From the NCBI GenBank assembly GCA_964446285.1, contig CAYUNT010000227.1, positions 1 through 6,537 on the forward strand: a DNA stretch of 6,537 nt, given 5' to 3'. This DNA is from CAYUNT01 sp964446285. Lineage in GTDB: Bacteria; Sumerlaeota; Sumerlaeia; SLMS01; CAYUNT01. Shown in pieces: positions 5,517 through 6,537 of the stretch (within the stretch, counting starts at the first letter, position 1; every line of letters begins with the position of its first letter). Under the pieces are notes generated by a model. The model searched no databases. It was not told the DNA's origin and was given only the letters and a program-made list of their open reading frames with translations. Both the position numbers and the translations under genes were made by a program.

Positions 5517-6225
5517 CCAGCAGCCCTTTGGTCGAGGGGACGGCGCCAGACCAGCGGTCGTCGCGCCCAAGGGCCTGGCGCAGCGAATGCGCGACGGCTT
5601 TGTATATCGCCTCGATCACATGATGCGCATTGCGTCCGCGGGCCATGTCGATGTGCAGCGTCAGGCCGCCGTGATTCGCCAGCGCGCGAAAAAAATCCTC
5701 CGTCATTTCCGTCGCGAACTCGCCAATCATCGGGCGGTCAAACCCCGGCACGCCCCAATGCAGAAATGGCCGCCCGCAAAAATCCAGCACGACGTTCACA
5801 AGCGTCTCTTCCATCGGCACGGACGCCTGTCCAAAACGCCGGATGCCCGCCTTGTCCCCAGCGGCCTGCACGAGCGCCTGCCCGAGCACGATCCCGAGGT
5901 CCTCCACCGCGTGGTGGCATTCGACTTCCAGATCGCCCGTCATTTCGACACGCAGATCGAATCCGCCATGGCGCGCGAACAACGCCAGCATGTGATCGAG
6001 AAACGGCAGCCGCGTTGTGCCGTCGAATCGCCCCGCGCCATCGAGGTTCAAGTCCAGCGCGATTTGCGTTTCTTTCGTATCGCGCCGGATCGATGCCACA
6101 CGGGCGGGAATCTCCATTTTTTTCGGCATGGAGCCTGGCGGAAGTTCCCCGGTAGCCTGGGCGTCTCGCCCAAGATTCCTCTTCGGATTTGGGGACGTAT
6201 TTCCATCCGACTTCTTCCGTGGCAT
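5512..6225 (-). CDS. hisB: Imidazoleglycerol-phosphate dehydratase
   Basis: The enzyme dehydrates imidazole-glycerol phosphate to imidazole-acetol phosphate in histidine biosynthesis, in the cytoplasm, using Mn2+. The family core runs from about residue 37 to the usual C-terminal PSTKGLL. Visible marks are PFLDHML (74-80), RHGGFDL, the first metal motif HHAVED (104-109), GIRRFG, PMEE, and the second motif GRNAHHVIEA (197-206). In the first signature the usual D-x-H-H is E-C-H-H (Glu102-Cys103). The family is normally about 195-200 aa; this is 237 because of a polar extension of roughly 36 residues. The start at 6225 has a good Shine-Dalgarno; Met33 (6129) or Met37 would give the standard length but lack one. 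It is the monofunctional type, without the phosphatase domain of enteric HisB. No other his gene is visible. A CATAAT at about 6281-6286 (minus) is a weak -10 candidate. Confidence 0.95.
   Translation of the reverse strand: MPRKKSDGNTSPNPKRNLGRDAQATGELPPGSMPKKMEIPARVASIRRDTKETQIALDLNLDGAGRFDGTTRLPFLDHMLALFARHGGFDLRVEMTGDLEVECHHAVEDLGIVLGQALVQAAGDKAGIRRFGQASVPMEETLVNVVLDFCGRPFLHWGVPGFDRPMIGEFATEMTEDFFRALANHGGLTLHIDMARGRNAHHVIEAIYKAVAHSLRQALGRDDRWSGAVPSTKGLLG
6158..6172 (-). repeat. Compact palindrome inside the hisB N-terminal extension
   Basis: TGGGCG and CGCCCA are perfect 6-bp arms around a 3-nt loop (AGA on the coding strand). It lies in the part of hisB that extends beyond the family's usual N-terminus, encoding about LGRDAQ (residues 18-23). 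Compact GC palindromes of this kind are common cores of dispersed intergenic repeats. A single copy is visible here, so membership in a repeat family is only suspected. Confidence 0.4.
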
Positions 6226-6232
6226 GGGGCGG

Positions 6233-6240
6233 TTCCTTTC
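6233..6240 (-). promoter_or_regulatory. Shine-Dalgarno supporting the long hisB start
   Basis: GAAAGGAA on the minus strand ends seven bases before the ATG at 6225. The alternative ATG at 6129, which would give a family-typical length, is preceded only by a C-rich stretch. This favours the extended protein. Confidence 0.6.
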
Positions 6241-6313
6241 TTGGTGAAGGGCCTTTATTCAACAGATTGCGTTGCTTGCATTATGCAGAGCGCTATTGGG
6301 AAAGAAAGGACAG

Positions 6314-6349
6314 ATGGGACCTATGAGACGCATGGGACCTATGGGACCC
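6314..6349. repeat. 9-bp tandem repeat, four units
   Basis: The unit ATGGGACCT occurs at 6314-6322 and 6332-6340, with variants at 6323-6331 (ATGAGACGC) and 6341-6349 (ATGGGACCC), followed by a partial GGGAC. The array is in the spacer upstream of hisB and merges into the heptamer array. No coding role is apparent. Confidence 0.85.
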
Positions 6350-6355
6350 GGGACA

Positions 6356-6488
6356 CTCACAACCCACAACTCACAACCCACAACTCCCTTTTCCCCACAA
6401 CCCGCAACTCACAACATTCCTCTCTCACAACTCACAACCCACAACTCACAACTTCCCCTTCTGCTCACTGCTCACTGTCCACTGCCCC
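6356..6488. repeat. Heptamer repeat array in four blocks
   Basis: The array uses 7-bp units CTCACAA and CCCACAA (one CCCGCAA). Blocks are 6356-6383 (four units), 6394-6414 (three) and 6424-6451 (four). A fourth block at 6461-6488 keeps the 7-bp period with a new unit (CTGCTCA twice, CTGTCCA, CTGCCCC). Blocks are separated by 9-10 nt pyrimidine-rich spacers. The strand is strongly C/A/T-biased, nearly free of G until the last block. From 6489 to the window edge similar degenerate words continue. It is a low-complexity spacer, not CRISPR: units are too short and there are no unique spacers of constant length. Confidence 0.85.
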
Positions 6489-6537
6489 CTTCCAAACACT
6501 TCTCTCAAAACTCACCACCCACACCCCACACATTACC

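Noticed and set aside
5478..6155. Plus-strand 225-aa frame over hisB
   Set aside because: It is Arg/Pro-rich and antisense to a clear HisB coding region.
6356..6488. CRISPR-like array
   Set aside because: Units are only 7 bp, are directly abutting, and the short pyrimidine gaps are not unique spacers.
1..6537. tRNA or rRNA genes
   Set aside because: I saw no cloverleaf with the T-loop consensus and no rRNA-like stretch on either strand by eye.

Overview
The window looks like a bacterial chromosome segment from an uncultured or environmental lineage. The exported FecR protein with Ala/Gly/Pro-rich repeats, together with short tandem repeat arrays in spacers, recalls PVC-type or candidate-phylum genomes. 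This placement is an impression from gene style only; no marker gene in the window fixes the taxonomy.

Layout. Bases 1-191 hold no gene I can support: a C9/A7 homopolymer junction, a 17-bp tandem repeat, a hairpin and a 50-nt pyrimidine tract. Bases 192-2105 (minus) encode an exported protein of 637 aa. It has a signal peptide, a small N-terminal beta-rich segment, a low-complexity linker with repeated NPFAP motifs, a FecR domain, and a C-terminal region that reads like the globular part of a type II secretion major pseudopilin (GspG). Bases 2106-2465 are a divergent intergenic region. It carries a well-spaced sigma70-type promoter with a dyad in its spacer, plus leader hairpins on both sides. 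Bases 2466-4100 and 4271-5497 (both plus) form a lower-GC two-gene cassette: a 544-aa alpha-helical protein with no recognised family, and a 408-aa protein with a PD-(D/E)XK-nuclease-like core whose E-x-K lysine position holds a serine. The 170-nt spacer between them is packed with dyad symmetries. Bases 5512-6225 (minus) encode a complete imidazoleglycerol-phosphate dehydratase (HisB) with an unusual N-terminal extension, facing the cassette end to end with only 14 nt between the stop codons. Bases 6226-6537 hold the hisB leader, a 9-bp tandem repeat and a heptamer-based repeat array.

How the parts relate. HisB is housekeeping (histidine biosynthesis). The FecR/pseudopilin-like protein probably acts outside the cytoplasm. 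The two plus-strand genes look like an accessory cassette lying between two higher-GC genes. A nuclease-fold protein paired with a large helical partner, with its own promoter and a structured spacer, is compatible with a defence or other mobile-element-related system, but the sequence alone does not prove that function. It is the best candidate here for something undescribed.
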